DNA of 64,000 nucleotides from Porogramme epimiltina (taxonomy: Eukaryota; Basidiomycota; Agaricomycetes; Polyporales; Polyporaceae). Shown here one piece after another: positions 31,614 through 43,339 of this stretch (the stretch's first letter is position 1; every line of letters begins with the position of its first letter). A program made the position numbers and the translations under genes. The notes under the pieces were generated by a model. The model searched no databases, was not told the origin of the DNA, and saw nothing but the letters and a program-made list of their open reading frames with translations. The stretch covers positions 1-64,000 of the forward strand of contig FTLJ01000466.1 of the NCBI GenBank assembly GCA_900155495.1, read 5' to 3'.

Positions 31614-34600
31614 ATGTCGGTAATGCTTACGAAGTTCGAGTCCAAGAGCAATCGCGTAAAAGGTGCGCGTGCCGCGAATGACCCAGCACCCAAGTTTCCC
31701 TCATCGCCATCCCTCCAGGACTCGCATTCCACCCTACTCAACCGTTGCTGGCGGCGTCGTTGCACAATGGGAGCGTACAGCTTTGGAACTATCGGATGGG
31801 AGTTCTGGTAGACAGGTTCGAGGAGCATGAAGGTATGCACCGTCCGTGTATATTGGCAGCATCGACATATATGAAGCATCCATCTGCCAGGCCCGGTACG
31901 AGCCGTCGCGTTCCATCCGAGCCGCGCTTTACTGGTGACTGGTGGTGATGACTACAAGATCAAAGTGTGGGGTGAGTAACGATGGCTCCCCTTACTTGAC
32001 CCTGCTCATCCTTCGAAGATATTCGACCCACGAACCGCCGTTGCTTGTTTACCCTCCACGGACATCTTGACTATGTCCGTACCGTTCAGTTCCATCACGA
32101 GATGCCTTGGATTGTGAGTATCTCATTAGCACTCGGGCACCCGTCAATGGGACTCAGCCAAACTTCTCTAGCTTTCATGCGCCGACGACCAAACGATTCG
32201 CATCTGGAACAGCACCTCCCGAAACTGCATCGCCATCCTTACTGGCCACTCCCATTATGTCATGTCCGCCCAGTTCCATCCCAAGGATGACCTCATCGTC
32301 TCGGCGTCCCAGGACCAAACTGTACGCGTGTGGGATATCTCTGGACTGCGCAAGAACACCCCCAACACAACGCCAGGCACTTTCGACTCCTTCGACAACT
32401 TCTCGACCGTCAAGTATGTGCTTGAGGGTCACGACCGCGGCGTCAACTGGGCGTCGTTCCACCCGACGCTTCCCCTCATCGTCTCCGCTGCGGACGACAG
32501 GCAGATCAAGATTTGGAGGATGAGCGAGACGAAGGCATGGGAGGTGGATGCGTGTAGAGGGCACTTCAACAACGTCTCGACCGCGCTTTTCCACCCGAAA
32601 CACGAACTTATCGTGTCGTGTGGTGAGGACAAGACTGTTCGCGTGTGGGACTTGACGAAGCGGTCGGCGGTGCAGACGTTCCGAAGGGAGCACGATCGGT
32701 TCTGGGTGCTCGCAGCTCATCCGGAGCTGAACTTGTTCGCGGCTGGTACGTCCATATTTCATTCTGAGCATTCCCAAGCTCATCTGTCATAGGACACGAC
32801 AATGGACTTATCGTCTTCAAGCTGGAGCGCGAACGCCCCGCGTTCGCGATACATCAAGACACGGTCTACTACGTTCGCGACAAATACGTACGCGCATACG
32901 ACATCAACACCGGCTCAGACATAGGCCTTCTCAGCGTGCGCAAGTTTGGCAGTCCCTACGTGCCTCCTCGGACCCTCAGCTTCAATCCTGCTGAGCGCGC
33001 AGTCGTGTTAACCATCTCGTCTGACAACGGTCTGTTCGAGCTCACGTCGCTACCGAAGGATGCGGTTGGCGAGGTCAAGGACTCTTCGACGGACGGGAAA
33101 CGAGGCAGCGGGCAGGCAGCGATCTTTGTAGCGAGGAACCGTCTCGCGGTGCTCAACAAGGCCACTCAGGTGAGTATCCACGACACGTATGCTAGTTCTC
33201 CCGTCCTGAATCCACTGCGCTTCCGCAGCTCATTGAAGTCCGTGACTTGTCAAACTCGGTAGTGAAGAGCATCAAGCCTCCCGTGCAGACGAACGAGATT
33301 TTCTACGGCGGTACAGCGAGCCTGATCCTCTCTTCGTCCTCGTCGGTCGTGCTCTACGATATCCAGCAGCAGAAGACGCTCGCGGAGATCACCACGCCGC
33401 CAGTGAAGTACGTCGTTTGGAGCGCAGACGGATCTCTTGTTGCGCTGCTCAGCAAGCACAGTGAGTCGCATGAAACATAGTCTGTACACACATAACTTAT
33501 CACCTCTGTAGCCATCACGATCGCGAACAAGAACTTCACTCAACACACTCTTATCCACGAGACCATTCGCATCAAGTCTGGCGCGTGGGACGACTCCGGC
33601 GTGTTCATCTACTCTACTCTCAACCATATCAAATACTGCCTTGCTCAAGGGTAAATCCCATTTATCTCTCCTCGTCTTCTTGGCCTAATCGGACTTGACA
33701 GTGACCACGGCGTGATTTGCACGCTTGATAACCCTGTATACCTCACTCGCGTCAAGGGCAAGACCGTGCACTGCCTGGACCGCTCCGCCCGCCCTCGCAC
33801 GATCACGATCGACCCGACAGAGTACCGCTTCAAGCTTGCGCTGCTACGAAACAATCACGAGGAAATGTTGTACATTATTCGCACCTCTAATCTCTTGGGA
33901 CAAAGTATCATCGCCTATTTGCAGCAAAAGGGCTTCCCCGAGGTGCGTCCTTTTGGTGAGGTAGTACAACACGTGCTTATAGTATCACCTTAGATTGCTC
34001 TGCACTTTGTCCAAGATAAAAACACGCGCTTCGATCTCGCGATCGAGTGCGGAAACCTCGATGTTGCGCTAGAGACGGCTCAGACGATCGACCGGCCGGA
34101 GTGCTGGGAGCGCCTTGCGCAACAGGCTCTCAAGCAAGGGAACCACAAGGTGAGCATTGTATGCCCTTTGTCCTAACATTCTATTGATGTGAGTCCACCT
34201 GCACCCGTAGATCGTGGAGAAGGCGTTCCAGCGTACCAAGAACTTCGATCGCCTGTCGTTCCTCTACCTGGCCACCGGGAGCACCGACAAGTTGACCAAG
34301 ATGCAGAAGATTGCGGACGCGCGCGGAGACCCTATGTCGCGCTTCCACAATGCGCTGTATGCTGGCGATGTTCTCGGCCGCATTGCTGTGCTCAGGGATG
34401 TTGGCATGCGTTAGTGACGTTTTGTCTGAGATGTGTGACCTCACTCACACACGCGAAACAGATTCTCTCGCATACCTCACCGCAAAGACTAATGGCCTCG
34501 ACGAAGTCGCGCTTGAGATTCTGGAGGCAGCTGGTCTCACGGAAGCAGACGTGGATGACGTCCCCTCGTTCGGCAAATCAACGCTCAAGCCGCCCCCCGT

Positions 34601-36012
34601 CATTACTCCGACCACGAACCTCAACTGGCCCACACTTGCCACCGCCGAAAGTTTCTTCGACAAGGCCCTCGCGAATGGCAACCTCGAGGGCGGTGCCGAC
34701 GTCCCGTATATGAATGGCGTCGACAGCGGAGCTGCGGCGTCTGCTGCACTCGACGACTGGGCTAAAGACGAAGAGGCCGTCGAGGACATTGCTGCGGAGG
34801 AGGGCGCCTGGGACCTCGACGCCGATGCGGAAGAAGCTGCGGAGGCTGAAGAAGAGGAAGAGGCCGCGGAGGAGGAGGCGGACCTCGGTGCCGGTGCCGC
34901 CCCAGGTGTCAGCGAAACCGAATTGTGGACTCGCAACTCGCCGTTCGCTGCAGACCATGTTGCTGCGGGCTCATTCGACACCGCCATGCAGGTAAGGCGT
35001 GTTTATTAGCAGGACGTTCATTCGGGCTAACATTACCCATTACAGTTACTTAGCCGACAATTCGGCGTTGTCAATTTTGCCCTTCTCAAGCCCGCATTCT
35101 TGTCCGCCTATCGATCTGCTCATGCCTACCTCTCGCCCGTGGCATCCTTAGCCCCGCTCCAGCTCCACCTCCGACGGAACCCGGAGGAATCATCTCTCAG
35201 CCGCGTCTTGCCCGTTGTCGCCTGTACCCTCGCCTCGATCAAGGCTGAGCTCTCGGAAGGTTTCCGTGCAGTATCCGGTAACAAGCTCCCAGAAGCGCAG
35301 GTCGTGTTCCGTTCCGTCCTGCACTCCCTCTTGCTGGTACCCATCTCGTCTGATGCTGAGGCAAAGGAGGTGTGTACAACGTGGCTTGATATATCAGGGT
35401 TATGGTGTCTTAACTTAATTTTCACTCCAGTGGCGCGACTTCGTAACGCTGTCGCGAGAATACCTCCTAGGCGTGACGCTGGAAATCGAGCGTCGACGTG
35501 TAGCGCAAGAGGACCCCGACAACGTCAAGCGCAGCCTCGAACTCGCCGCGTACTTCACGCATTGCAGGATGCAGCCTGCCCATCTACAGATCGCGCTCCG
35601 GAGCGCGATCGGCGTGTTCGCCAAGGCGAACAACCACGCCACGGCCGCGAAGTTCGCCAGGCGGTTGCTGGACCTCAACCCTGATCCAAAGATCGTGGCA
35701 CAGGTAAGTACCGCTGTCCTCCATATCCCTCTAGAGGCTTCCCCTCTGACCACCTCTCCCACACAGGCACGGCAACGCATCGCGGCCGGTGACCGGAACC
35801 CGCGGAACGCAGTGGAAATCGACTACGACGAGTTCACCGAGTTCGAGGTGTGCGCCGGGAGCTTCACACCGATCTACAAGGGCTCTCCAGCAGTTCGTTG
35901 CCCTTACACGGACGCAGCGTACCTGCCGAAGTTCAAGGGCCAGCTCGACCCCCTCCTGGAGCTTACGGAGATTGGAGCTCCGTCCGCCGGCTTGCCTGCA
36001 CCCCGGTCATAG
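31614..36012 (+). CDS. COP1: Coatomer (COPI) subunit alpha (1209 aa)
   Basis: Fifteen exons: 31614-31662, 31719-31832, 31891-31971, 32019-32113, 32172-32745, 32793-33169, 33229-33460, 33512-33650, 33702-33942, 33994-34149, 34211-34409, 34462-34991, 35046-35369, 35431-35703, 35767-36012. The frame closes at 1209 aa (human COPA 1224). Alpha-COP is the scaffold of the COPI coat for Golgi-to-ER retrieval and reads KKxx signals through its WD40 propeller. The N-terminal ~310 residues hold six WD repeats, for example [55 protein letters not shown] and [12 protein letters not shown] coatomer WD-associated solenoid follows ([34 protein letters not shown]), then a long Glu/Ala acidic linker, then the conserved C-terminal domain ([29 protein letters not shown]). 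No truncation seen. Confidence 0.97.
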
Positions 36013-36765
36013 CTGCCTTCTTTCGACGCCTTGGTCTAGACGAGACGACGGATGTGGCATAATACTTTCTCCGCACTTGGGCCGGCGGGCTATGGGAGAC
36101 TGACTGGATGGATCCCGCTCGGACGTTGTTGCACTATTCGCTGCTGTATCGTTGAAAAATCGCATTTCCTTTCTCTCCTTTGGAGGCTGTCCTTGGGTTT
36201 GGGCGCTAAATGGCACATGTCATCATGCCATCAGGCTCCTTACGGCACGAGGCTTCCAGGCTTCGATTGTGGCTGGGGCGATGAGTGTGAGAACTCATGT
36301 GTCCTGGTGTCCTCTGAATTGATCGTCTTCGACCCAGTTTAGCTCGTGACAGTGACTACATGCCGCACATACGCACGGTCCATTGGGATGTGTCGGAGGG
36401 ACTGAGTGGCGTATGTCGTCAACAACCATCCGTGAGTGCCCTCATCATCACTCAGTCTATGTTCTCGGCCTCAGGTGTTGAAACAGGCTCTCCAAATTCA
36501 TTTCCACAATGAACGCTCAAGAAGAGTGAGGCATCGCCGTGCTGACAGTCACAGGCGGCGTCCTTGTGTTCGATAACGCCTTGAGGACGTGTAATTGCCC
36601 CGGCAGGTCGTCCGGAGAGGAAGCTTCTTCCCGAAACCTTTCCACCTCGTGGACTGAGGCTGTCCTAGGGTTCCCTATACTCGAAAAGCATGTAAGGGGA
36701 TCCTAGGGCAACCTGTGCCCTCCCCCAGCACGTCGCTCTCCTCTCCTCTGCCTCCTCAAGCTGCT
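36013..36765. other. Intergenic; may contain the 5' exon of the next gene
   Basis: 3' flank of coatomer alpha and upstream region of the WW-like copy 3 gene. An open stretch about 36557-36692 ending at a gtaagg donor could be an upstream coding exon of copy 3, but I could not tie it to a start codon in frame. Confidence 0.35.
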
Positions 36766-39692
36766 ATGGCTGGTGAAGGTGTCGCATCGCCCATCATCCA
36801 GGTATTCCCGGGCGCAGACGTCGCCTGCGGTCAAGGTGGTGCAACGTTTGAAGGCAACCCCGCCCACAGTGGTATCGGGCTCATCTCTTCATCGCCACCG
36901 ACTATTACGACGTCCAATCCGAACCTCTCGGGCGCAGCTCTCTCTATCCCTCATGAGGAACCCACTCTTCAACGAACAGTGTCCTCTATGTCGTTCGTCA
37001 GTGCTACTACGGACACTGCGGTAGGCCGCGATGGTTCCCCAAACCCTGGTACAGAACCCGATTGCGGCACTATTACCGGAGAGCCCATCGTGGACGAGCC
37101 TGGTAGTATGGAGGGGCCTGAAGTGGTTGAGCGTAGTAGCATGGAGGTGCCTAAGGAGGTATACCTTGGCACTGCTCCAGTGAATATGTGGATGACAGCG
37201 AGGTATAAACACGAGATGCTGTGCGTATCGTCCTCAGATCCCATCAATCGACCCCTCTAATCACGAAACAACAGTAACACAATTTCCGAGAAGTACGAAA
37301 TAATCGACGCGTTCAACAAAATCCCGATTAGGTTTGTCTTTCTTCCATTCCACTTCTCTAGGACGATCCTAACTACATGGTAGGGAGAAATGCCTTGGGT
37401 CGGGCTGGTATCAGTACGTTCATCCAGAGGGTCGTCCCTATTTCCGAAACGAGGTACGCCACCCTATGTGCCCGCAGGTTAAGGTGATCTCAATGCAAAT
37501 GACTTGAACAGAACTTATACACCAACGAATACCTCTACGATCCGGATAAGCTTCATCTGGTCGAGAGGGCACGGGAGTTGCTCCATGAAGAGATGCTAAA
37601 ACATTCTGTTGACCCCGCTGACGTCGAGGCGGGATTGCTTATGTACGTCGACGATGATGGCGACGACATCGGGTGTTATTACCTGTGCAACATGAGGACG
37701 GAAGAGGTGTTCTACATGGCCGAGGTTAACAAAACTTTCTTTTGCGACACGGAGAACGCCCCTATCGTCAGTAGACAACATCTCGGTAAGCTTCACGGCA
37801 ACGCACATCATGAAGGGTGAAACGAAGGCTACGAAGGCTGACTACGTTCGGAACAGGTCTAGCGGCGCAGAAGGCGTATTGGGAGCACGTGTTCATGTTT
37901 CCTCATGGCCGTTGTCTATCGGAAGAGAAAGTTCAAGGATTGCTTGACGAGATTGGTTTTTATCGTCTTGGTAAGCGGCCAAACAAAGTACGCGGTATGT
38001 AGTTCGTGCAGCTAACCGACGGACCAGATCGGGAGACCTCCAGCACGTCCACTGCGCCATACGACCCAGACCTTCTCCATCGCTTTCACCAGATAATCAA
38101 GGACGTCCGCCCACATTGTAAGTAGTTGAGCAAAGTGCTATGTGATTATACGAGTCCTTGACATGTGTCGGGAGTATAGCGGAGCAGTATGCTAGCGCCT
38201 ATCAAATGGCCTGCTTCGGCGAGTAACCTCTTGTGTAGTGTCGCTCGTCAGTGGATACTAACGACAATATAACGCAGCCCGCATGATGACAACGTTTCGT
38301 GAGTACTCGAAAGGTATTACTCGAACGCTGTAGCTCACCATGCTTTTAACTAGTCGGAGAGAAAGTCATCCGATATTATGGAGAGCGCTGCGCGCAGCTC
38401 GAAGTGAATCAAAGTATACGAACACCGCTCAACACAAGTCATCCGTGGTGGTTTATTTTATTGAATTGGGTGTTATTCTGGTCGCCACACGTCTACGCGA
38501 AACGTCTGCGGGAAACCTGGGTGGACCAGCAAGTCAATTACCAGTACTGGACCAGATTTATCCAAGAACTCCAGGGTGATTGGCTCGCTTCCATCACTCC
38601 GGTAAGTTCTCGTCGTGCGTATGTGCAAGAAAGGTGTCCGGCTTACTCACGTTCTTTACAGACTACCGTCGTCCTCACTGCAAATGTTGGCTTCTTGGCT
38701 ATCCAGAGCATTGACTCAAATCCTATCAATCGCTCCGCTGGACAGATTGTCAGCTATATGTCTTTGTTACTCAGTATCGGAAATATCTTCGCCTGCATGA
38801 TCCTCGGGCGGCAACATCGCCTTGCAGACAACTTATACGCCGATGATGGGGTGAGTATGATGCGAATGATCCTAGATTCATCTCCTGATTTGGTCATCAT
38901 CTTTATCTAGCTAAAATATCTTGCAATGCGCGCGCTCACATCTGGTCGCATTGAACTTCTCTCGGCTCTTTTCAGTATTCCAACAGCGTTATTCTTGTGG
39001 TCGTAAGAGTGTGGTTACAACTCTGTGTTAACCTTGGATCTAAACTATTCCTTTTGGACAGGCTTCTCTCCTTCGCCGGTGCGATCGCATGGGAATGTTT
39101 CTGGCGAACGAGCAACCTTACTCGGGCGTTTATCGGAGTCACGCTTGGATTCTCGGCTCTTATTCTCGGCATGGCGATTCGCAATGGGAACTGGGACCCT
39201 CCTACAAAAGTCGTCCAGTTATCCCGCAAGATGAACGAGCTGGGGAAGACCGTCGTTAAGGTCCCTAAAAGAGCCAGCACGATGGCTCGTGGGTGGTCGA
39301 CGCAATTTGCCGCCAAGGCTCGTAGATATTCGACAGATCTCAAAGAGAAGGCCCACACATATTCATCGGATATCCGGAAGAGGGCCCGCTCATCCTCGCT
39401 GAGCACAGTAACCCTGGGCCAGCCATTCACGCGTTTTAGGGATGATTCCAACAATTCAGCATCCGCTTCTCGTCGCGTTTTCGAGTCTTCTCCCATGTTC
39501 CGCGAGTCCATACCATCTCCCCCACCATCCCACAGTCCCCGGGCATGGACGTTGAGGATCCCGAAGTTCGTTCCATCCAACCCTCTCACTGCCGTTCCAG
39601 AATCGCAGCATTCCCCTGTCCCCCCTTCGGACGTTCAAGAGCTCCCCCTTCCCGTCTTGTCTCACCCCTCCATTTCCCGCACATCGTATTGA
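36766..39692 (+). CDS. WW-like multi-pass membrane protein, copy 3 (746 aa or longer)
   Basis: Eleven exons: 36766-37220, 37275-37331, 37384-37453, 37512-37785, 37857-37970, 38028-38117, 38278-38298, 38354-38601, 38662-38850, 38911-39002, 39062-39692. All phases close, giving 746 aa from the Met at 36766; the 5' end may be incomplete. The N-terminus is disordered. The WW-like motif is SGWYQYVHPEGRPYFRNE, then LYTNEYLYDPD, DIGCYYLCNMRTEEVFYM, and VIRYYGERCAQLEVNQS. Membrane segments include LTANVGFLAIQSI, MSLLLSIGNIFACMIL, LFLWSLLSFAGAIAWECFW and GVTLGFSALILGMAI. The C-terminal ~170 residues are basic then Ser/Pro-rich. It is the closest intact relative of the relic at 18321-19170. The intron 38118-38277 (160 bp) is unusually long; a 43-nt stretch inside it looks exon-like but breaks the frame. 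Confidence 0.82.
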
Positions 39693-40342
39693 ACATCAAA
39701 CTCGCGGCGGCGCAGCGCTGAGGGTGCCGTCTCCCGTTCTTGGCTCCCATGCCTCCGAACACTGCCTGCTCCCTATTAATAATGCGCCCTTTGGCGTATG
39801 TATTTTCCAACTGTATATTATGTGTTCCCGCTGTCACTCCTATAGTGGCCTTCGAGTACCTCAAATATATCATGATACTCACAAACGGCCGCACTACCTG
39901 TACTAAAGTCACGCAGGCATGGATTCTCACCCAATACCCGCTGTGGCGACAGCGTGTTTACAGTACTGTGGTCGCTAACATGTCTCACTAGTAACTACAT
40001 GCTCGAGGTCTGGACGACAATCCGTCGATCGTACTGATACGAGCACCGGACAATTGTATTCCCCAGCCGCCGTATCAAAGTGGATCCTAATGATTATGGG
40101 GGATCAAGGTCTGAAGGGCATGCATCTACCATACATCGCCTGCACGAAACAACATCCACTCTTGTCGTATACAGTCACTATGATACTACCCAGACGTTGA
40201 TCAAATCTAAGTACACACCAGTGCGGCGCACAAAAAGTTGTACAACAGACTCAGCGCGTTCACCTCCGAAGTTCCTAGGGCGCGTCAACACAAAGCCAGC
40301 AACAGATCAATCTCCAACTGCCACTTTCCCGAACTAACACGC
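39693..40342. other. Convergent intergenic region
   Basis: Between the 3' ends of WW-like copy 3 and the minus-strand F-box gene. Relatively AT-rich; no gene supported. Confidence 0.45.
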
Positions 40343-41671
40343 TTACGACGTCACCGTCCTAACCTCCAGTACCCTCCGCTGCCTTGCGCCCGGGAGCGCG
40401 TCAAACAACACACCTGCGTAGCGCTCCGCGCAGTCCTGCTCGTCCCCGTCTGACGTACACGGGCACTGCGCGTCCGCACAGGGCAGCTCTAGCGCGCACA
40501 CGACGTGCTCAAGCCCCGGGAGGCGCGCGAGGGCGGCATCCGCGCCCGCGAGGTCGCGCGACACGAGCGGCGCGGTGTGCTCGATGCCCGTGATCGTCAA
40601 TACAAGCACACGGAGCATCGTGGGCGCGCGCGCGAGGATGCTTGTGAGCGCCGCCCCGGGGTGTGTGCGCGCGCAGGGTGCACGCGTGTGGGGCCCGGTA
40701 CGGGAGGGGGAGAGGGGGAGCGTGAGCGTGAGCCCTTCGAGGTGCGGGCAAGCTGAGAGGTCCAGTGCCTCCCAAGCTTTGATCAGGAATGGACGGCGCG
40801 TCAGCTGTGCGTTGGCGGGGAGTGTCGAAGCGTGCTTACCGTGGAGATCGTCCTGCAGGGGCGCGGATCTGCACGAATGGAGGCCTGGGGAGATGGTGAG
40901 CGACTTAAGACTTTGCCCTGCCTCCTTGAGTAGGCTCCCGGTTGCGCGTATCGCCTCTGGGGAATTGCATTTTACACGGAGGTGTTCGAGCGTGTCCGGG
41001 ATGAGCATCCGCGCCAGTCCATCAAGGATTTCCGCCCCGCAGCTGCTAATGGAGAGCCGGTGAACACCGAACGTGTGGTGGAGAGGCCTCAAGCTCGCGC
41101 TAGACGCAACACTGTAGGGGATGAAAGGCAGAGGAGCTTCCAGTGAGCAGTATTCCACCTTGAACAAAGAGAGGATGCGGAGGACGCCTTCGACCGAGGA
41201 ACCCGGCTCGCTTATCTGAACCGTGAGCTCCTCGAGAGGTCGCGTGAGGGGGTGGTCACCGCCTTGGTGCCTAGGTCGCGTAGACGATGAGGCCGCGTCA
41301 ATGCGGAGGTTGCACAGCGTCAGGTAATCCATACGTGGCGCGAGCGCAACGAGGCGGTCAAGGAGGGCGTAGTCTATGGTAGTGCAGCTCGGCACGAGCG
41401 GGACGTCCGCGTTCCGCCCCGCGATGCGGACCCTGAGGAGCTTCGCGCAGACGCGCGGGTGCTTGTCTAGGAACTCGAGGACCTCTTTGGGGTCGCTGAC
41501 AGTGGAAGCGAGGTGCGTGTTGAAGAGGAACTCGACGGCGACGGCGCGCAGGCACGCGCAGACGCGCGAGCAGGAGCGAATGGCGTGGCGCGACCCGGGT
41601 TCGTAGCCTAATTGGGAGAGGATGAGGACTTTGAGCTCCGTTGGGAGGTCGCACAGTGTGCAGCGGCGCAT
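40343..41671 (-). CDS. F-box protein, intact copy of a duplicated locus (421 aa)
   Basis: The frame is open for 442 codons, but a canonical intron is likely at 40839-40777: donor gtaagc, branch-like CTGAC 20 nt before the acceptor aaag. Its length of 63 bp keeps the frame and gives 421 aa. The F-box at the N-terminus (CDLPTELKVLILSQLGYEPGS...RVCACLRAVAVEFLFN) should bind SKP1. The remainder has Leu-rich, LRR-like strands (MDYLTLCNLRID, LEHLRVKC, LKSLTISPGL, LEGLTLTLPL). The region encoding the C-terminus is very GC-rich (CGCG runs near 40480-40700). Its first ~80 codons reappear as a relic at 54280-54600, next to a P450 relic in the same order as here. The substrate is unknown. Confidence 0.8.
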   Translation of the reverse strand: MRRCTLCDLPTELKVLILSQLGYEPGSRHAIRSCSRVCACLRAVAVEFLFNTHLASTVSDPKEVLEFLDKHPRVCAKLLRVRIAGRNADVPLVPSCTTIDYALLDRLVALAPRMDYLTLCNLRIDAASSSTRPRHQGGDHPLTRPLEELTVQISEPGSSVEGVLRILSLFKVEYCSLEAPLPFIPYSVASSASLRPLHHTFGVHRLSISSCGAEILDGLARMLIPDTLEHLRVKCNSPEAIRATGSLLKEAGQSLKSLTISPGLHSCRSAPLQDDLHGKHASTLPANAQLTRRPFLIKAWEALDLSACPHLEGLTLTLPLSPSRTGPHTRAPCARTHPGAALTSILARAPTMLRVLVLTITGIEHTAPLVSRDLAGADAALARLPGLEHVVCALELPCADAQCPCTSDGDEQDCAERYAGVLFDALPGARQRRVLEVRTVTS

Positions 41672-41789
41672 TCTGGTACAGCTTGATGGAAAAGCGAAGG
41701 GGTCTAGAGGTGGAGGAGGTTGTGGTCAGTGGTAAGCGTGCGGCTCAGTTGTTTGTCATCAGACGCCCGGGGGTCCTCGCTTCAAACTT

Positions 41790-43339
41790 GGGCGTCAGTG
41801 CCAGAATGAACGCATACGCGAGCGTGCGTGCGACGGTCTGGTGGAGTTGTGTCAGCAAGTGTGGGGTGATCGTGCGGAAGGACATACAAACCTCGTATCC
41901 CGTAACCAAGAAGAGGAGCACGTTTGTTGCCCGCGCCGAAGGTTCCGCTGGGGACGTTGAACTTCGCCGAGTAAACACACATACCGATCAGCTTGCCATC
42001 CGTGAGCTTCAACTCGCTGTCAGTCTCATCTTCGTTAGCGTCTAGCAAATTGGCGAAAAAGTCGCAGCGTCTTGGCCGTGCGCAGCGCCTCCACCATCTT
42101 GGCGAGGTATTTCTACGAGGTTCGCGGTAAGCACTCTATATATGAGCGCGGGGGCTGGTCCCTGGAGAACTTACCTCGAGCTCATCGAACGCGCGCATGA
42201 ACTTCCGCGCCGTCGGGGTGTCCTAGCGCAGCATCAAATTTGGGAAATAATATACAGTAAGAGTCGGTGCAAGATTGCGTGCATCGCGTCCTGCGAGTGG
42301 CGATATGGCCAGTCATGCGAGAGACGCCGTGAGCTTTGTGCGCGACTAACCTTGAATGTCGAAATGGTCAGGGGAAGCGATCGACTCCTCGTAAAGGACA
42401 TCGGCCGCCCAAAGCCTGACATGCCGATAACAAGAAGAGTGATCTGAGACCCGCGTTTGTAAGGCTCCCAGGTACGATTTCCCAGGTCAAAGGCTAGGAA
42501 CACCCACCTGAACGGCGACGTCCATGATGTTGTCCAGGTCGATCACATTCTTGTTACCCCATACGTTCTTGAAAGAGGTCGTTGAAGACGAACAGCGTCT
42601 CGTCTCACACCAGCCTGTTGCTGTTCTACGCGGGTGCGCACACATAACACGAGTGGTTGAATATATGCACACTTAACGCGGAGATGAATGCAGAGGAGAC
42701 GCACCTCTGGGAACGCGGGGGAGGCTACCTTCCGCTAACTCTTCCACTCGTCGCCCTCGCTGACGAGGATGTTGGACCTGAACGCGGTGAGGAGCTCGTA
42801 CATCTCGAGCCGCTTGGAGAAGCGCGCTTGCGCACCGACGGCCTCCGGCAAGGGACTGCTTCAGCGCTGCTCTCCTTGGCGCGTGCCCACTGGCGGGACG
42901 CGCTCACGTTCGCGACCGCAGGGTCTGTGGTGTGGCACGCCGCCTCCGGCCTGGGCCAAAGTTGACCTGTGTGTGCGTGAGCGCGCGCCTTGACGAGAGC
43001 TTGACGCTAGGGAATGAGGGCGCATGACGGAGATGACGTCCCAGCCGGCCTTGACGAGGTCTTTGTACTTTTGGTAGAAAACGAGCTGCATGCCTGGGGA
43101 GACCCTGGGGACGACGAACGGGGACCAGGATAAGCGGTCGATGAAGAGCGTGTGGCGGCCCGGCCAGCTGCTGCGTGAAGGTTCAGAACGCGCACCGGCG
43201 AACGCACGGACCAGAAGAGAGGTTAGTAGGACACGCACCCGATGGAGCGCACCACGCGCCGTTGCTCAATCGCTTTTTGGACCACGTCAAGGGTGGCCAC
43301 AGTCGCGATGAGTTACACGGCAGAGGTTGTGTCGACCAT
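41790..43339 (-). pseudogene. Cytochrome P450 relic A, lacking the C-terminal heme half
   Basis: Fragments of one P450 run in order. A start MVDTTSAV is followed by a stop at codon 9, then LIATVATLDVVQKAIEQRR (membrane anchor). Next come TLFIDRLSWSPFVVPRV, YKDLVKAGWDVISVM, VGAQARFSKRLEMYELLTAF, RSNILVSEGDEWKR (helix C region), NVWGNKNVIDLDNIMDVAV, ITLLVIGMSGFGR, LLDANEDETDSELKLTDGKLIG, LLFLVTGYEV and RTLAYAFILAL (near the I helix). The frame is broken repeatedly by stops and shifts. The K helix, the PERF region and the heme-binding Cys loop are absent: homology stops near 41790 and the F-box gene begins. It would originally have been a heme monooxygenase at the ER membrane. The family number cannot be assigned by eye. 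Confidence 0.75.
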
